NCBI RefSeq assembly: GCF_003289645.1
Contig: NZ_QLYX01000024.1
Coordinates: forward strand, 1 to 64,000
Source: Actinomadura craniellae
Lineage (GTDB): Bacteria; Actinomycetota; Actinomycetes; Streptosporangiales; Streptosporangiaceae
Direction of reading: 5' to 3'
Length of the DNA: 64,000 nt
The position numbers were made by a program, and so were the translations under genes. Shown in pieces: positions 25,563 to 34,036 of the stretch (position 1 is its first letter; each line of letters opens with the position of its first letter). The notes beneath the pieces are model-generated. The model saw only the letters and a list, made by a program, of their open reading frames with translations, was not told the DNA's origin and ran no database searches.

Positions 25563-27998
25563 ATGCGACAGTTCGGTAGATCTCGCTCCCGCCCGGCGGC
25601 AGGGGCCGCGGCGCGGGATCTCTTCGAACGCCTGCGATGGAGATATTTTCAGTTTCAACCAGGGGTCCGTTTCCTCACCGGGCTGCTGATCATCGGGCTG
25701 GCCGTCGCGGTGGCGGTCCTGACCGGCGGGCCGGTTCCGCTGGTGGGCGTCCTCGTCGTGATCTTCGTGGTGGTCATGCACCTCACCCTGCGCTCACCGG
25801 TCGGCATGGCCGTCGTCATCGTCGTCGCCTGCTGGCTGGCCGCGGCCGTCCCGCTGGGCCGGCTGTATCCCACCGCCGAGCACCAGGCGCCGCTGCTGGC
25901 CCTGCTCGCACTGCCGGTCGCCTTCGTGGCGTTCCGGCTGCGCGCCTACGCCCCCTGGCGGACCGCGCTGATCGCGCTGACCACCGCGGGGATGGCCACC
26001 GCGGCCGCCGTCGGCCCGCTGCCCCACCTGAACGTCGCACCCGCCTGGCTGGCGGCCCTGCTGGTGCTCGCCTACCGCTGGGACCAGGCCCGCCGGGCCG
26101 TGCCCGCGGAGGCGTACGAGACCGGTTGGGTGCAGGAGAACGACTCCTACTCGGCCGGGGTCCCGGCCGCCACCCAGGCCGCCTACGAACGCGCCGCCGC
26201 TCAGACCGCGCCCGAGCCCGTCCGCGAGACGGCCCGCCCGGCCGAACCCGCCGAGACCGGGCCGGCGGACCCGCCGGAGATCTCGGTCCGCGACGCCCTG
26301 GCCGAACTGGAGAAGATGGTCGGCCTGGCGCCGGTCAAGCGGCAGGTCCGCTCCATCGCGGCCTCGATCGAGGCGGCCCACCTGCGTGCCGAGGCCGGGG
26401 TGCCGACCGAGAAGCCGATGCGGCACTTCGTGTTCGTGGGCCCTTCGGGGACCGGGAAGACCACCGTGGCCCGGGTGCTGGCCAAGATCTTCTATGCCTT
26501 CGGCCTGCTGCCGGCCGCCACCGTGGTGGAGGCACAGCGCGCCGACCTGGTCGGAGATCACCTGGGCGCCACCGCGATCAAGACCAACCAGCTCGTCGAC
26601 TCCGCGCTCGGCGGGGTGCTGTTCGTCGACGAGGCGTACGCGCTGGTCAACGCCGCCGAGGGGCAGCCCGACCGGTTCGGCAACGAGGCCGTGCAGACGC
26701 TGCTCAAGCGGGCCGAGGACGACCGGGAGAACCTGGTGATCATCCTGGCCGGGTACGAGCAGCAGATGGAGGAGTTCCTCGACTCCAACCCCGGCCTGGC
26801 CTCCCGGTTCGGCACCCGGGTCCGGTTCCCGTCCTACCGGCCGGAGGAACTGCTGAGCATCGCCGAGTACCAGACGGGCCTGCGCGAGGACCGGCTGGAC
26901 CCCGCCGCCCGCGACCGGCTGCGCGACCGGTTCGAGGAGGTCTGGCGGCGCGGCATCATCGACCAGCTCGGCAACGGCCGGTTCGTCCGTTCCCTCACCG
27001 AGGGCGCCGCCCGGGCCCGTGACCTGCGTGTGGTCGGCTCCGGAACCGCCCCGACGCCCGAGGAGCTGGTGACCCTCCACGCCGCCGATGTCGAGACCGC
27101 GTTCGCCGAGGTCACCGAGCGGTACCGGGGGTACGCGGAGACCCCCACGCTGGAGGAGGCGCTGGGCTCGCTCGACGCGATGATCGGGCTGGCACCGGTC
27201 AAGCGGCAGGTCCGCGAGATCGCCGCCCAGCTCCAGGTGGCGAAAATGCGCCGGGAACAGGGGCTGGTCGCCAACCCGCCGATGCGGCACTTCGTGTTCA
27301 CCGGCCCGCCCGGCACCGGCAAGACCACCGTGGCGCGGGTGCTCGGCCGGATCTTCGCCGCGCTGGGGCTGCTCCCGCGGCCGGCCGTGGTGGAGGCGCA
27401 GCGTGCCGACCTGGTCGGGGAGCACCTGGGCGCCACCGCGATCAAGACCAACAAGGTGGTCGACTCCGCGCTCGGCGGGGTGCTGTTCATCGACGAGGCG
27501 TACGCGCTGGTCAACCCGGGATACTCCGGGGGCGACGCGTTCGGCGCCGAGGCGGTGCAGACGCTGCTCAAACGGGCCGAGGACGACCGGGAACGGCTCG
27601 TGGTCGTGCTGGCCGGCTACGAGGCCGACATGGACCGGTTGCTGGGCTCCAACCCCGGGCTGAACTCGCGGTTCGACGTCCGGGTGGCGTTCCCCTCCTA
27701 CGGCCCCGACGAGTTGCTGGAGATCGCCCAGGTGATCGCCGCGCAGGGCGGCGACCAGTGGGCCGACCCCGCCCTCGACGACCTCGCCGGGATCTTCCAG
27801 CGGGTCTGCGGGCGGGGCTGGATCGACCGGCTGGGCAACGGCCGGTTCGTCCGGTCCCTGTACGAGAAGTCCTGTGCGCTGCGCGACGTCCGGGCGGCCA
27901 CCCTCGGCGCCGCCGCCACCACCGCCGACCTCACGGTCGTGACCGCGGACGACGTCCGTATGGCCTACGAGGAGCTCACCGCCCGGCTGCGCGGCTGA
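25563..27998 (+). CDS. Membrane-anchored protein with two CbbX/SpoVK-type AAA+ domains
   Basis: About 811 aa. Residues about 35-165 contain four to five hydrophobic helices, then a charged linker. Two AAA+ modules of the CbbX/SpoVK/EccA class follow: Walker A VGPSGTGKTT (about 293) and TGPPGTGKTT (about 580), Walker B GGVLFVDEAYALV and GGVLFIDEAYALV, and arginine-finger region NPGLxSRF in both. Each has the conserved pore-loop segment EAQRADLVG. There are no RuBisCO or ESX genes nearby, so a rubisco-activase or type VII role is not supported; a membrane-tethered remodelling ATPase is inferred. ATG 25560 also fits. It is divergent from rnhB. Confidence 0.85.
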   Translation: MRQFGRSRSRPAAGAAARDLFERLRWRYFQFQPGVRFLTGLLIIGLAVAVAVLTGGPVPLVGVLVVIFVVVMHLTLRSPVGMAVVIVVACWLAAAVPLGRLYPTAEHQAPLLALLALPVAFVAFRLRAYAPWRTALIALTTAGMATAAAVGPLPHLNVAPAWLAALLVLAYRWDQARRAVPAEAYETGWVQENDSYSAGVPAATQAAYERAAAQTAPEPVRETARPAEPAETGPADPPEISVRDALAELEKMVGLAPVKRQVRSIAASIEAAHLRAEAGVPTEKPMRHFVFVGPSGTGKTTVARVLAKIFYAFGLLPAATVVEAQRADLVGDHLGATAIKTNQLVDSALGGVLFVDEAYALVNAAEGQPDRFGNEAVQTLLKRAEDDRENLVIILAGYEQQMEEFLDSNPGLASRFGTRVRFPSYRPEELLSIAEYQTGLREDRLDPAARDRLRDRFEEVWRRGIIDQLGNGRFVRSLTEGAARARDLRVVGSGTAPTPEELVTLHAADVETAFAEVTERYRGYAETPTLEEALGSLDAMIGLAPVKRQVREIAAQLQVAKMRREQGLVANPPMRHFVFTGPPGTGKTTVARVLGRIFAALGLLPRPAVVEAQRADLVGEHLGATAIKTNKVVDSALGGVLFIDEAYALVNPGYSGGDAFGAEAVQTLLKRAEDDRERLVVVLAGYEADMDRLLGSNPGLNSRFDVRVAFPSYGPDELLEIAQVIAAQGGDQWADPALDDLAGIFQRVCGRGWIDRLGNGRFVRSLYEKSCALRDVRAATLGAAATTADLTVVTADDVRMAYEELTARLRG
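26523..26651 (+). repeat. Intragenic direct repeat, copy 1 (AAA+ domain 1)
   Basis: This 129-nt segment is nearly identical at the DNA level to 27387-27515, exactly 864 nt (288 codons) downstream. It encodes the pore loop to Walker B region of the first AAA+ domain. The nucleotide similarity is higher here than in the rest of the two domains, suggesting recent duplication or gene conversion. Confidence 0.85.
27387..27515 (+). repeat. Intragenic direct repeat, copy 2 (AAA+ domain 2)
   Basis: Second copy of the 129-nt repeat, covering the pore loop to Walker B region of the second AAA+ domain. Confidence 0.85.
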
Positions 27999-28177
27999 TC
28001 CCGAGCGGCCGCTCCCGGAATGTCACCGGCGGCCCCTGAGGTCGGCGGGATGGAGACGGTGACGTGGGGTCAGGTGCCGGCCTGGCGGATGCGGCGGCAG
28101 TTCCCGCAGCCCCGAGCGGTTGGGGACCGCAGGGCTGAGGATCGGGCGGTCGGAGGCGAGTCGGGCCGGTCCCGAGG

Positions 28178-29032
28178 TCAGCGACCGCGGAGCCGGAAAC
28201 GGACCTGCTGGCCGGGGCGGAGCTGGGCGGCGGCCGGCAGGTCGGCGGCGGCGACGACGGCGATGACCGGGTAACCGCCGGTGGTGGGGTGGTCGGCGAG
28301 GAAGAGGATGGGCAGCCCGTCGGGCGGCACCTGCAGCGCACCGGTGACCATGCCCTCGCTGGCCAGCTCACCGGACCGGACCCGCTCCAGCGCGGGCCCC
28401 GCCAGCCGCACCCCGACCCGGTTGCTCTGCGCCGTCACCTCGTACGGCCGCGCGGTCAGGGTGGCGAGCGCGGCGGGGGAGAACCAGTCGTCGCGCGGGC
28501 CGGGCATGACGCGCAGCACCGGCGCGTCCGCCGGCGGCGCCACGGGCGCGACGTCGACGTCGGGCACGGCTGCCGGCGTGGCGCCGACCGGCAGGTGGTC
28601 GCCCGCCGCCAGCGGCGCGGGGCCGAGCCTTGACAGCAGGTCGGTGGAGCGGCTGCCGAGCACCGGAGGGACGTCCAGCCCGCCGCGCACGGCCAGGTAG
28701 GTGCGCAGCCCCCGGTCCGGTGTGCCGAACTCCACCAGCGTCCCCTCAGGGACGAAACAGGGCGCACAGGCCGCCGCGGCCCGGCCGCCCACCAGGACCG
28801 GGACGGGCGCCCCGGTGACGGCGATCCACGCCCGGCGGTGGAAACGCAGCGCGGCCCCGCCCAGGGTGAGCTCCAGCCCCGCCGCGCCCTCGGGATTGCC
28901 CACCAGCCGGTTGGCCAGCGCCAGGCTCCGCCGGTCGGCCGCGCCCGAGCCGGGTACCCCCAGGTGCGCCAGCCCCGGCCGCCCCAGGTCCTGCACCGTC
29001 GCCAGCGGCCCGGGCCGCACCACCTCGATCAT
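28178..29032 (-). CDS. pxpC: 5-oxoprolinase subunit C (PxpC, biotin-dependent carboxyltransferase family)
   Basis: A 284-aa protein of the KipA/PxpC family: N-terminal IEVVRPGPLATVQDLGRPG, a GVPGSGAADRRSLALANRLVG motif and C-terminal LFLADHPTTGGYPVIAVV are diagnostic. With PxpA and PxpB it hydrolyses 5-oxoproline (pyroglutamate) to glutamate using ATP. Its ATG overlaps the pxpB stop by 4 nt (ATGA), so translation is coupled. It is the last gene of the pxpABC run and faces the AAA+ gene; the 179-nt convergent gap holds only a short palindrome at 28003-28014. Confidence 0.93.
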   Translation of the reverse strand: MIEVVRPGPLATVQDLGRPGLAHLGVPGSGAADRRSLALANRLVGNPEGAAGLELTLGGAALRFHRRAWIAVTGAPVPVLVGGRAAAACAPCFVPEGTLVEFGTPDRGLRTYLAVRGGLDVPPVLGSRSTDLLSRLGPAPLAAGDHLPVGATPAAVPDVDVAPVAPPADAPVLRVMPGPRDDWFSPAALATLTARPYEVTAQSNRVGVRLAGPALERVRSGELASEGMVTGALQVPPDGLPILFLADHPTTGGYPVIAVVAAADLPAAAQLRPGQQVRFRLRGR

Positions 29033-29670
29033 GATGGCCGGAAGCGGACACGTGTGCCGGGCTGGAGCAGGGACGGCGGATCGCGGTCGATGTCCCACAG
29101 CGCGACCCGGGTGCGGCCCAGGAGCCGCCAGCCACCGGGCGACCCGGCCGGGTAGACCGCCGAGTAGGGGCCCGCGATCGCGACCGACCCCGCCGGCACC
29201 GTGGTGCGCGGGGTGGCGCGCCGGGGCACGTGCAGCCGGGGATCGAGGCCGGTCAGGTAACCGAAGCCCGGGGAGAAACCCAGGTAGGCCACCACGTACG
29301 AGGCCGCCGCGTGCCGCTCGACGACCTCGGCGGGGGACAGCCCGGTCAGCTCCGCCACCTCCGCCAGGTCGGCGCCGTCGTAGGTCACCGGCAGCTCCAC
29401 CGGGGCGTCGCCCGCCCCGGCCGGCTCCGGTAGCGGCAGGTCCGCGATCCGGGCGGCCAGCCAGGCCGGATCGCAGCGCGCCGGGTCGACGGTGACCAGC
29501 ACCGTGCGCTCACCGGGCACCACGTCGATCACCCCGTCGATGACACCGTCGATCACCCCGCCGGAGGGGTCGGCGGTGTCGGCCAGCAGTGCCGCCCGCA
29601 GCCGGTGCGCGGTGGCCGGATCCCCGGTTTCCACCAGCAGCGCCGCGTCCCCGGCGCGCCGCACCCTCAC
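29029..29670 (-). CDS. pxpB: 5-oxoprolinase subunit B (PxpB, allophanate hydrolase subunit 1 family)
   Basis: A 213-aa KipI/PxpB protein: N-terminal RRAGDAALLVE, the LPVTYDGADLAEVAELTGLS core, and GFSPGFGYLTGLDPRLHVPRR with SPGGWRLLGRT near the end. It is a subunit of the 5-oxoprolinase complex. The GTG at 29670 lies 19 nt after the pxpA stop. An odd feature is a threefold 12-nt tandem repeat coding GVID units near residue 40 (29524-29559), not part of the family core. Confidence 0.92.
   Translation of the reverse strand: MRVRRAGDAALLVETGDPATAHRLRAALLADTADPSGGVIDGVIDGVIDVVPGERTVLVTVDPARCDPAWLAARIADLPLPEPAGAGDAPVELPVTYDGADLAEVAELTGLSPAEVVERHAAASYVVAYLGFSPGFGYLTGLDPRLHVPRRATPRTTVPAGSVAIAGPYSAVYPAGSPGGWRLLGRTRVALWDIDRDPPSLLQPGTRVRFRPS
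29524..29559 (-). repeat. Three tandem 12-nt units inside pxpB
   Basis: GTCGATCACCCC, GTCGATGACACC, GTCGATCACCCC on the plus strand follow directly on each other and encode repeated G-V-I-D in PxpB. A variable-number repeat between strains is possible. Confidence 0.85.
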
Positions 29671-29689
29671 CGCCGGATCCGGGTGCGGC

Positions 29690-30478
29690 TCACGCCGGCC
29701 CGCCCGGGGAGGTGAAGGGCCGCAGGCGCACGTCCGCGGCGAGCAACGCGGCGCGGACGGCGCGGGCCAGTTCGACGGCGCCGGGGGTGTCGCCGTGCAC
29801 GCAGATCGACCGCACCTCCAGCGGCACCTCCACGCCGTCCGCGGCGGTGACCGAGCCGTCCACCGCCATCCGGACCGCGCGGCGGGCCACGGCGCCGGGA
29901 TCGTGGATCACGGCTCCGGGGGAGCGCCGGGACACCAGCGTCCCGTCGGCCGTATAGGCGCGGTCGGCGTACCCCTCCGGGACGACCGGCACCCGCTCGG
30001 CCTCCGTCCCGGGACCGGTGGCGGCGTGGACCGCCGAGCCGGGCAGGGCCAGGACCGGGAGCGCCGGGTCGTAGGCGGCGACGGCGGCGACCACGGCCCG
30101 CGCCTGCCCGGGGTCGCGTGCGATCCGGTTGTAGAGCGCGCCGTGCGGTTTGACGTAGCCCACCCGGCCGCCCTCGGCCCGGGCGATGCCGTCGAGCGCG
30201 GCGATCTGGTAGAGCACTTCGGCGGTCAGCTCAGCCGGCGCGACGTCCATCTCCCGGCGGCCGAAACCGGCCAGGTCGCGGTAGGAGACCTGGGCGCCGA
30301 TCGCGACCCCGCGCTCGACCGCCGCGGCGCACACCCGACGCATGATCAGCGGGTCGCCCGCGTGGAAACCGCAGGCCACGTTGGCGCTCGTCACCACGTC
30401 GAGCAGGGCGAGGTCGTCGCCGAGCCGCCAGACACCGAACCCCTCGCCCAGGTCGGCGTTAAGGTCGATCACGGTCAT
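29690..30478 (-). CDS. pxpA: 5-oxoprolinase subunit A (PxpA, LamB/YcsF family)
   Basis: A 262-aa LamB/YcsF protein beginning IDLNADLGEGFG, with SANVACGFHAGDP, VKPHGALYN and SICVHGDTPGAVE, all family signatures. It is the hydrolase-side subunit of ATP-dependent 5-oxoprolinase. First gene of the pxpABC run; it starts 25 nt after the stop of the 122-aa gene upstream, so all could lie on one transcript with the SseB/TY-Chap cluster. Confidence 0.94.
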   Translation of the reverse strand: MTVIDLNADLGEGFGVWRLGDDLALLDVVTSANVACGFHAGDPLIMRRVCAAAVERGVAIGAQVSYRDLAGFGRREMDVAPAELTAEVLYQIAALDGIARAEGGRVGYVKPHGALYNRIARDPGQARAVVAAVAAYDPALPVLALPGSAVHAATGPGTEAERVPVVPEGYADRAYTADGTLVSRRSPGAVIHDPGAVARRAVRMAVDGSVTAADGVEVPLEVRSICVHGDTPGAVELARAVRAALLAADVRLRPFTSPGGPA

Positions 30479-30503
30479 GGCCCCAGGTGTACCACCCGGC
30501 CGG

Positions 30504-30872
30504 TCAGACGCGCTCCTCGCGCAGGTCGTGGATCTCCGTTCGCGGGGCCCACGCCTGGTAGACGCCGCGGTCGAACGCCTCCAGCCCCAGCCGCTCGGCC
30601 ACCGGTGCCTGGCCGCCGGTGTACTCGACCCGCACCCACTCCTCGTGCTCACCGAGCACCTGGAAGGGCTCGCCGCGCCAGGTGCACACCGTGCTCACGT
30701 ACGTGAGGTGGTCGAGCTCCTCCGGCGGGACGAGCCGGACGTGGCGGCTCCGGGTCACCTCGTTGAAACCCTCGGCGGGGGAGGCGGTGTACAGCCGGAT
30801 CCGCGGGCCGTCCGGGCTCGCCTCGTACTCGGTACCGCGCCAGCCTGCGTAGAAACCGTGCCGGATGCTCAT
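30504..30872 (-). CDS. Small conserved-looking protein, candidate partner of the upstream SseB-domain protein
   Basis: A 122-aa acidic soluble protein with no signal or membrane segment that I recognise. It starts MSIRHGFYAGWRGTEYEASP and contains the segments VPPEELDHLTYV, TWRGEPFQVLGEHEEWVRV and YQAWAPRTEIHDLREE. Its ATG overlaps the stop of the 560-aa gene by 4 nt (ATGA), which argues for stoichiometric, co-translational partnership. Size, acidity and position directly after a multidomain protein with a novel C-terminal domain recall immunity proteins, but no family match is claimed. Confidence 0.75.
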   Translation of the reverse strand: MSIRHGFYAGWRGTEYEASPDGPRIRLYTASPAEGFNEVTRSRHVRLVPPEELDHLTYVSTVCTWRGEPFQVLGEHEEWVRVEYTGGQAPVAERLGLEAFDRGVYQAWAPRTEIHDLREERV

Positions 30873-32551
30873 CGCTTCTCCCCGGGCCGGACCCAGGCCT
30901 GGACGTCGGCGTCGTACGCCGCCACGAACCGCTCGCCGAACCTGGTGATCTGGTACATCTCGGCGCCGTGCGGCAGGCGCTGACTGTCGATCTTGAATTC
31001 GGGGATCGGGGCGCCGTCCCCCGGCGCGTAACCCGTCCCCGGGAAGGGCGGCTTCTCGATCACCCAGCCCTCCGGAATGGCCCGCATCGACGCCTCGTCC
31101 ACCCCACCGTACGGCGTCTTGAACAGGGCCCGTTTCACCGCGGGCCAGCGGATCACGTGGATCGCCTCGTCGAGGATGGAGAACGGCGAGCCCTCGTAGG
31201 TCAGGCCGAGCTCGCGGACCAGCCGTTCGGGGTTGGTCAGCTCGGCGACGTCCTGCACCCGGTGCACGTAGCCGGCGACCCGGTCGTAGCCGCCCTCCAG
31301 GTAGTGCGGCACCTGCGCGGGCGGGACGGGCTTCTGCATGATCGTGGTGGCCGGGGCGGGCGGCGGCTGCGGGGCGGGGGCGGGCCCGGAACCGGGCCGG
31401 GTGGTGGCCTGCCGGCGCCCGCCGGAGCCGGACCGGGCCAGCCGCTCGATGGTCCCCGCGTCGATGTAGGCGGCGCTGGGCAGGCCGGCGTTGACCGCCA
31501 GCTCCCACTCGGGCCGGGGCCAGCTCCGCGCCAGCTCGGGGAACGTGGTCTGCCGGAAATGCGTCGCCTGGCCGCGCAGCGACCGCTCCATCGCCTCGGG
31601 CGAGGTGAAGGCCAGGACGTAGGTCCCGTCGTTGAACGTGGCGGTGGCGTACCGGGTGGTCCCGTCGGACGCGCCGGTGGGCAGCGGCACGTACAGGTCG
31701 TTGTCGAGCAGTACCCGGAAGTAGCCGTGCTGGTCGCCGCGCTCCTTGGCCTCCATGAGCAGTTTCTCCACCGTCTCGGCGGGCGGAGCGGCCGGAACGG
31801 GGTTCGGAACCGGCTGCGGCTGCGGCCGGGGCGGGACGGTGGCCGCGGGCCGGGGCTGCGGCGGAACCGCGGCGGCGGGTTGCGGCCGGGGCTGCGGCGG
31901 AACTGCGACGGCGGGTTGCGGCTGGGGCTGCGGCGGGACCGCGGCCGCGGGCCGGCGTTGGGGCTGGGGCGGAACCGTGGCCGCGGGCTGTGACCGCGGC
32001 CGGGGCGCGACCGGGGGCGCGGGCTCGGCGGGGACCGCTCCGGCGGCGCTCTCCTGCCGGAGCGGCTCGGGCTCGGGCGGGTGCTCGGCCAGCAGCGACT
32101 CGTCCACCGGGCGCAGACCCAGGTCGGGCAGGGACAGCGAGCCGCCGTCGGGCCCGTTCTGGTTGGCTTCGTAGACCAGCTCCGTGAGCGAGCGCACCCG
32201 GTACACCTCATGCAGCGCGCTCACCATCTGGCCGGCCAGATGGGCGCACTCCCGGGAGTGCTCGGCGGTGAAGTCCTCGGGATCGACGGGCAGCGGTACC
32301 TGCCGCCACCAGTTTTCCCGGTTGCGGCCGTCGGGGGCGTGCCAGCCGAGTCCTTCCAGCCGCTGTTCCTGCCGCTGTGTCATCGGCTCCGGGAGGAACG
32401 TGTTGCTGACCGCCTCGGCGTCCAGCGCGTTCGCGTACCGCATCGCCTGGACGTAGGGGAACCCGCCGACCCCCTGGACGATCAGGAACGAGTTGTCCGG
32501 CAGGCGCATCAGCTCACGGGTCAGCCGCTTGGCGAGTTCTTGCCAGTCCAC
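30869..32551 (-). CDS. Multidomain SseB / TY-Chap-like protein with a novel C-terminal domain
   Basis: A 560-aa protein. Residues 1-130 (DWQELAKRLTRELMRLPD, EAVSNTFLPEP, ENWWRQVPLPVD) form a YbjN/type III chaperone-like domain of the kind called TY-Chap. About 170-255 is a linker of repeated PPQPQPQPA-type units. About 260-370 is an SseB N-terminal domain (GYFRVLLDNDLYVPLP, FTSPEAMERSL). About 412-560 is a domain I do not recognise (YLEGGYDRVAGYVHRVQD, HVIRWPAVKRALF, IPEFKIDSQRLPHGAEMYQ). The GTG at 32551 is chosen because GGGAG lies about 9 nt upstream and the start aligns with the paralogue at 32601-33857. It overlaps the 122-aa gene by 4 nt. Confidence 0.78.
   Translation of the reverse strand: MDWQELAKRLTRELMRLPDNSFLIVQGVGGFPYVQAMRYANALDAEAVSNTFLPEPMTQRQEQRLEGLGWHAPDGRNRENWWRQVPLPVDPEDFTAEHSRECAHLAGQMVSALHEVYRVRSLTELVYEANQNGPDGGSLSLPDLGLRPVDESLLAEHPPEPEPLRQESAAGAVPAEPAPPVAPRPRSQPAATVPPQPQRRPAAAVPPQPQPQPAVAVPPQPRPQPAAAVPPQPRPAATVPPRPQPQPVPNPVPAAPPAETVEKLLMEAKERGDQHGYFRVLLDNDLYVPLPTGASDGTTRYATATFNDGTYVLAFTSPEAMERSLRGQATHFRQTTFPELARSWPRPEWELAVNAGLPSAAYIDAGTIERLARSGSGGRRQATTRPGSGPAPAPQPPPAPATTIMQKPVPPAQVPHYLEGGYDRVAGYVHRVQDVAELTNPERLVRELGLTYEGSPFSILDEAIHVIRWPAVKRALFKTPYGGVDEASMRAIPEGWVIEKPPFPGTGYAPGDGAPIPEFKIDSQRLPHGAEMYQITRFGERFVAAYDADVQAWVRPGEKR
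31825..32005 (-). repeat. Proline-glutamine coding repeats in the linker of the 560-aa protein
   Basis: Imperfect units of about 42 nt (14 codons) encode AAAVPPQPQPQPA-like segments between the TY-Chap-like and SseB domains. Confidence 0.75.
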
Positions 32552-32600
32552 TCGGTTCAACTCCCGCAAACGTTGTCGTTGGGCGGAAACGGTAGCGCGG

Positions 32601-33857
32601 TCAGTCGGCCTGCCGGTCAGAGGACGGGTCAGGGGGCCCACCGGGCGAGGCCCGCCGGCCGTCGGGTTGCACGGGAGTCCAGGTCCCGGTCACCGGGTCG
32701 TAGACGGCGACCGGCAGTTCCTGGCCGTACCGCCACAGCCGGGTGCCCGGGGGCACCTGGAGCGGCGGGACGGCCGGCCGGGACGGCTCCGGCGGTGGCA
32801 CGGGCTCGGGCGTGGTCACCACGGCGTCCACGGTGGCGGCCTGCGCGGCGGTGCGGAGCTGGGCGTCCAGCCGGGCGACCGTGACCGAGTCGAGGTGGAC
32901 TTCGCTGGGCAGCCCGGGGTTGACCGCGAGTGACCAGGAGGGGTCGGGCCAGGCGGCGGCGAGCTCGCCGATGCTCGTCCGGCGGGGTGGGGCGGCCTGC
33001 GCGCCCAGCGCGCGGACCAGCGACAGGGGCGAGGTGAACACCACGACGTAGGTGCCGCCGCCGATCACCGTGGTGGGGAGCGCCCGGTCGCCGCCGGGGG
33101 GAAGGGCCAGCTCGGCGCCGGCCAGCAGGTCGAAGTAGGTGGTGTGGTCGCCGCGCCGCTTGGCGTCGGCCAGCCGGGCCTCCAGGCCGTCCTCGGCGGG
33201 TGCCGGCGGGACCGGAGCGGGAACGGGGGAGCCGGGCGGGGGACCGGTGGGTGCGGCCAGGTACGGCTCGGGCACGGCGCTCGGTTCCCGCGACAGCGGG
33301 GTGCCGTTGGGCTGGTGCGGCTCGGGGGCGTCCGCCCGGTCCCGCGACAGCCGCGTCCCGTTGGGCTGGTGCGGTTCCGGGCCGGGCGGTGTCGGCGCGG
33401 CCCGGCGCTCGGTCACCCTGCTCGGGTCGGCGACCGGGATCCCGAGGTCGGTCAGTTCGATCAGCCCGTTGCCGTGCCGGCGGAGCGCCTCGTGCAGCAG
33501 GTCGGCCGGTCGCCGCACGCCCTGCACGTCGCGGAGCGCGGTCACCATCATGTCGGCCAGCCGGGCGTGGTCGGCGGCGGTGGCGAACGGCGGCAGATCG
33601 GTCCACCAGTTGCGCGGCGACGGGTCGCCGGGCGGGCGCCAGCCGGCCTCGGCCATGACCTCCTCGTCGGCGGGCTTGAGCAGCAGCGGATCGGAGAGGA
33701 AGTGGTTGCTCACGGCCTCGGCGTAGAGCCGTTCGGGCTCGCGCACGGCTTGGACGTAGTGGCGGTCTTCGTCGCGTTCGCGCACGATCAGGATGGTGTC
33801 GTGCTCGAGACCCGCCAGTTCACGGCCGAGGCGTACGGCGAACTCGGACCACTCCAA
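32601..33857 (-). CDS. SseB / TY-Chap-like protein, shorter paralogue
   Basis: A 418-aa paralogue of the next gene. It has the same TY-Chap-like N-terminus (LEWSEFAVRLGRELAGLEHD, EAVSNHFLSDP), a repeat linker (two 18-residue EPHQPNGT units), and an SseB domain (about 223-330, FTSPLSLVRAL). The C-terminus lacks the long unknown domain but keeps a final beta-type motif (PGTRLWR then AVYDPVTGTW) that resembles the last 30 residues of the 560-aa protein. TTG at 33857 is preferred because AAGGAG lies 8 nt upstream; TTG 33860 and GTG 33866 are closer to it. The gene starts 49 nt before the 560-aa gene. Confidence 0.75.
   Translation of the reverse strand: MEWSEFAVRLGRELAGLEHDTILIVRERDEDRHYVQAVREPERLYAEAVSNHFLSDPLLLKPADEEVMAEAGWRPPGDPSPRNWWTDLPPFATAADHARLADMMVTALRDVQGVRRPADLLHEALRRHGNGLIELTDLGIPVADPSRVTERRAAPTPPGPEPHQPNGTRLSRDRADAPEPHQPNGTPLSREPSAVPEPYLAAPTGPPPGSPVPAPVPPAPAEDGLEARLADAKRRGDHTTYFDLLAGAELALPPGGDRALPTTVIGGGTYVVVFTSPLSLVRALGAQAAPPRRTSIGELAAAWPDPSWSLAVNPGLPSEVHLDSVTVARLDAQLRTAAQAATVDAVVTTPEPVPPPEPSRPAVPPLQVPPGTRLWRYGQELPVAVYDPVTGTWTPVQPDGRRASPGGPPDPSSDRQAD
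33286..33377 (-). repeat. Two direct repeats (54-nt period) in the SseB-protein linker
   Basis: Segments 33286-33323 and 33340-33377 are nearly identical, with an 18-codon period, and encode EPHQPNGT-LSR units. Confidence 0.8.
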
Positions 33858-34036
33858 CAAGATCACTCCTTACCGGCGTCGGTCACCGACCCGCCTCGAC
33901 CCGGAACGGGGATCCGCCGGGCGATGACCGCGTCATCTCCATCGTCTTCGCGGTCACGTCTCCGGGGAGCGGCCTCACCCCGAAGGTCCGATAATCGCGG
34001 TCTCCGGGGGCTGTGGCAAACGGCGCCCCCTGGCTC

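Noticed and set aside
25563-27998. RuBisCO activase (CbbX) or ESX EccA
   Set aside because: No RuBisCO, EccB-E or WXG100 genes in the window, and the protein has membrane helices and two AAA+ domains unlike either.
19261-27998. A phage-defence island made of the SNF2, SWIM, TerD-like and AAA+ genes
   Set aside because: The genes are separated by terminators and by rnhB, point in different directions, and no nuclease, integrase or mobile element is present.
30869-31320. TNT-type NAD glycohydrolase toxin as identity of the novel C-terminal domain
   Set aside because: The typical RFGSPxGRFL motif of TNT domains is absent; only the genetic layout recalls toxins.
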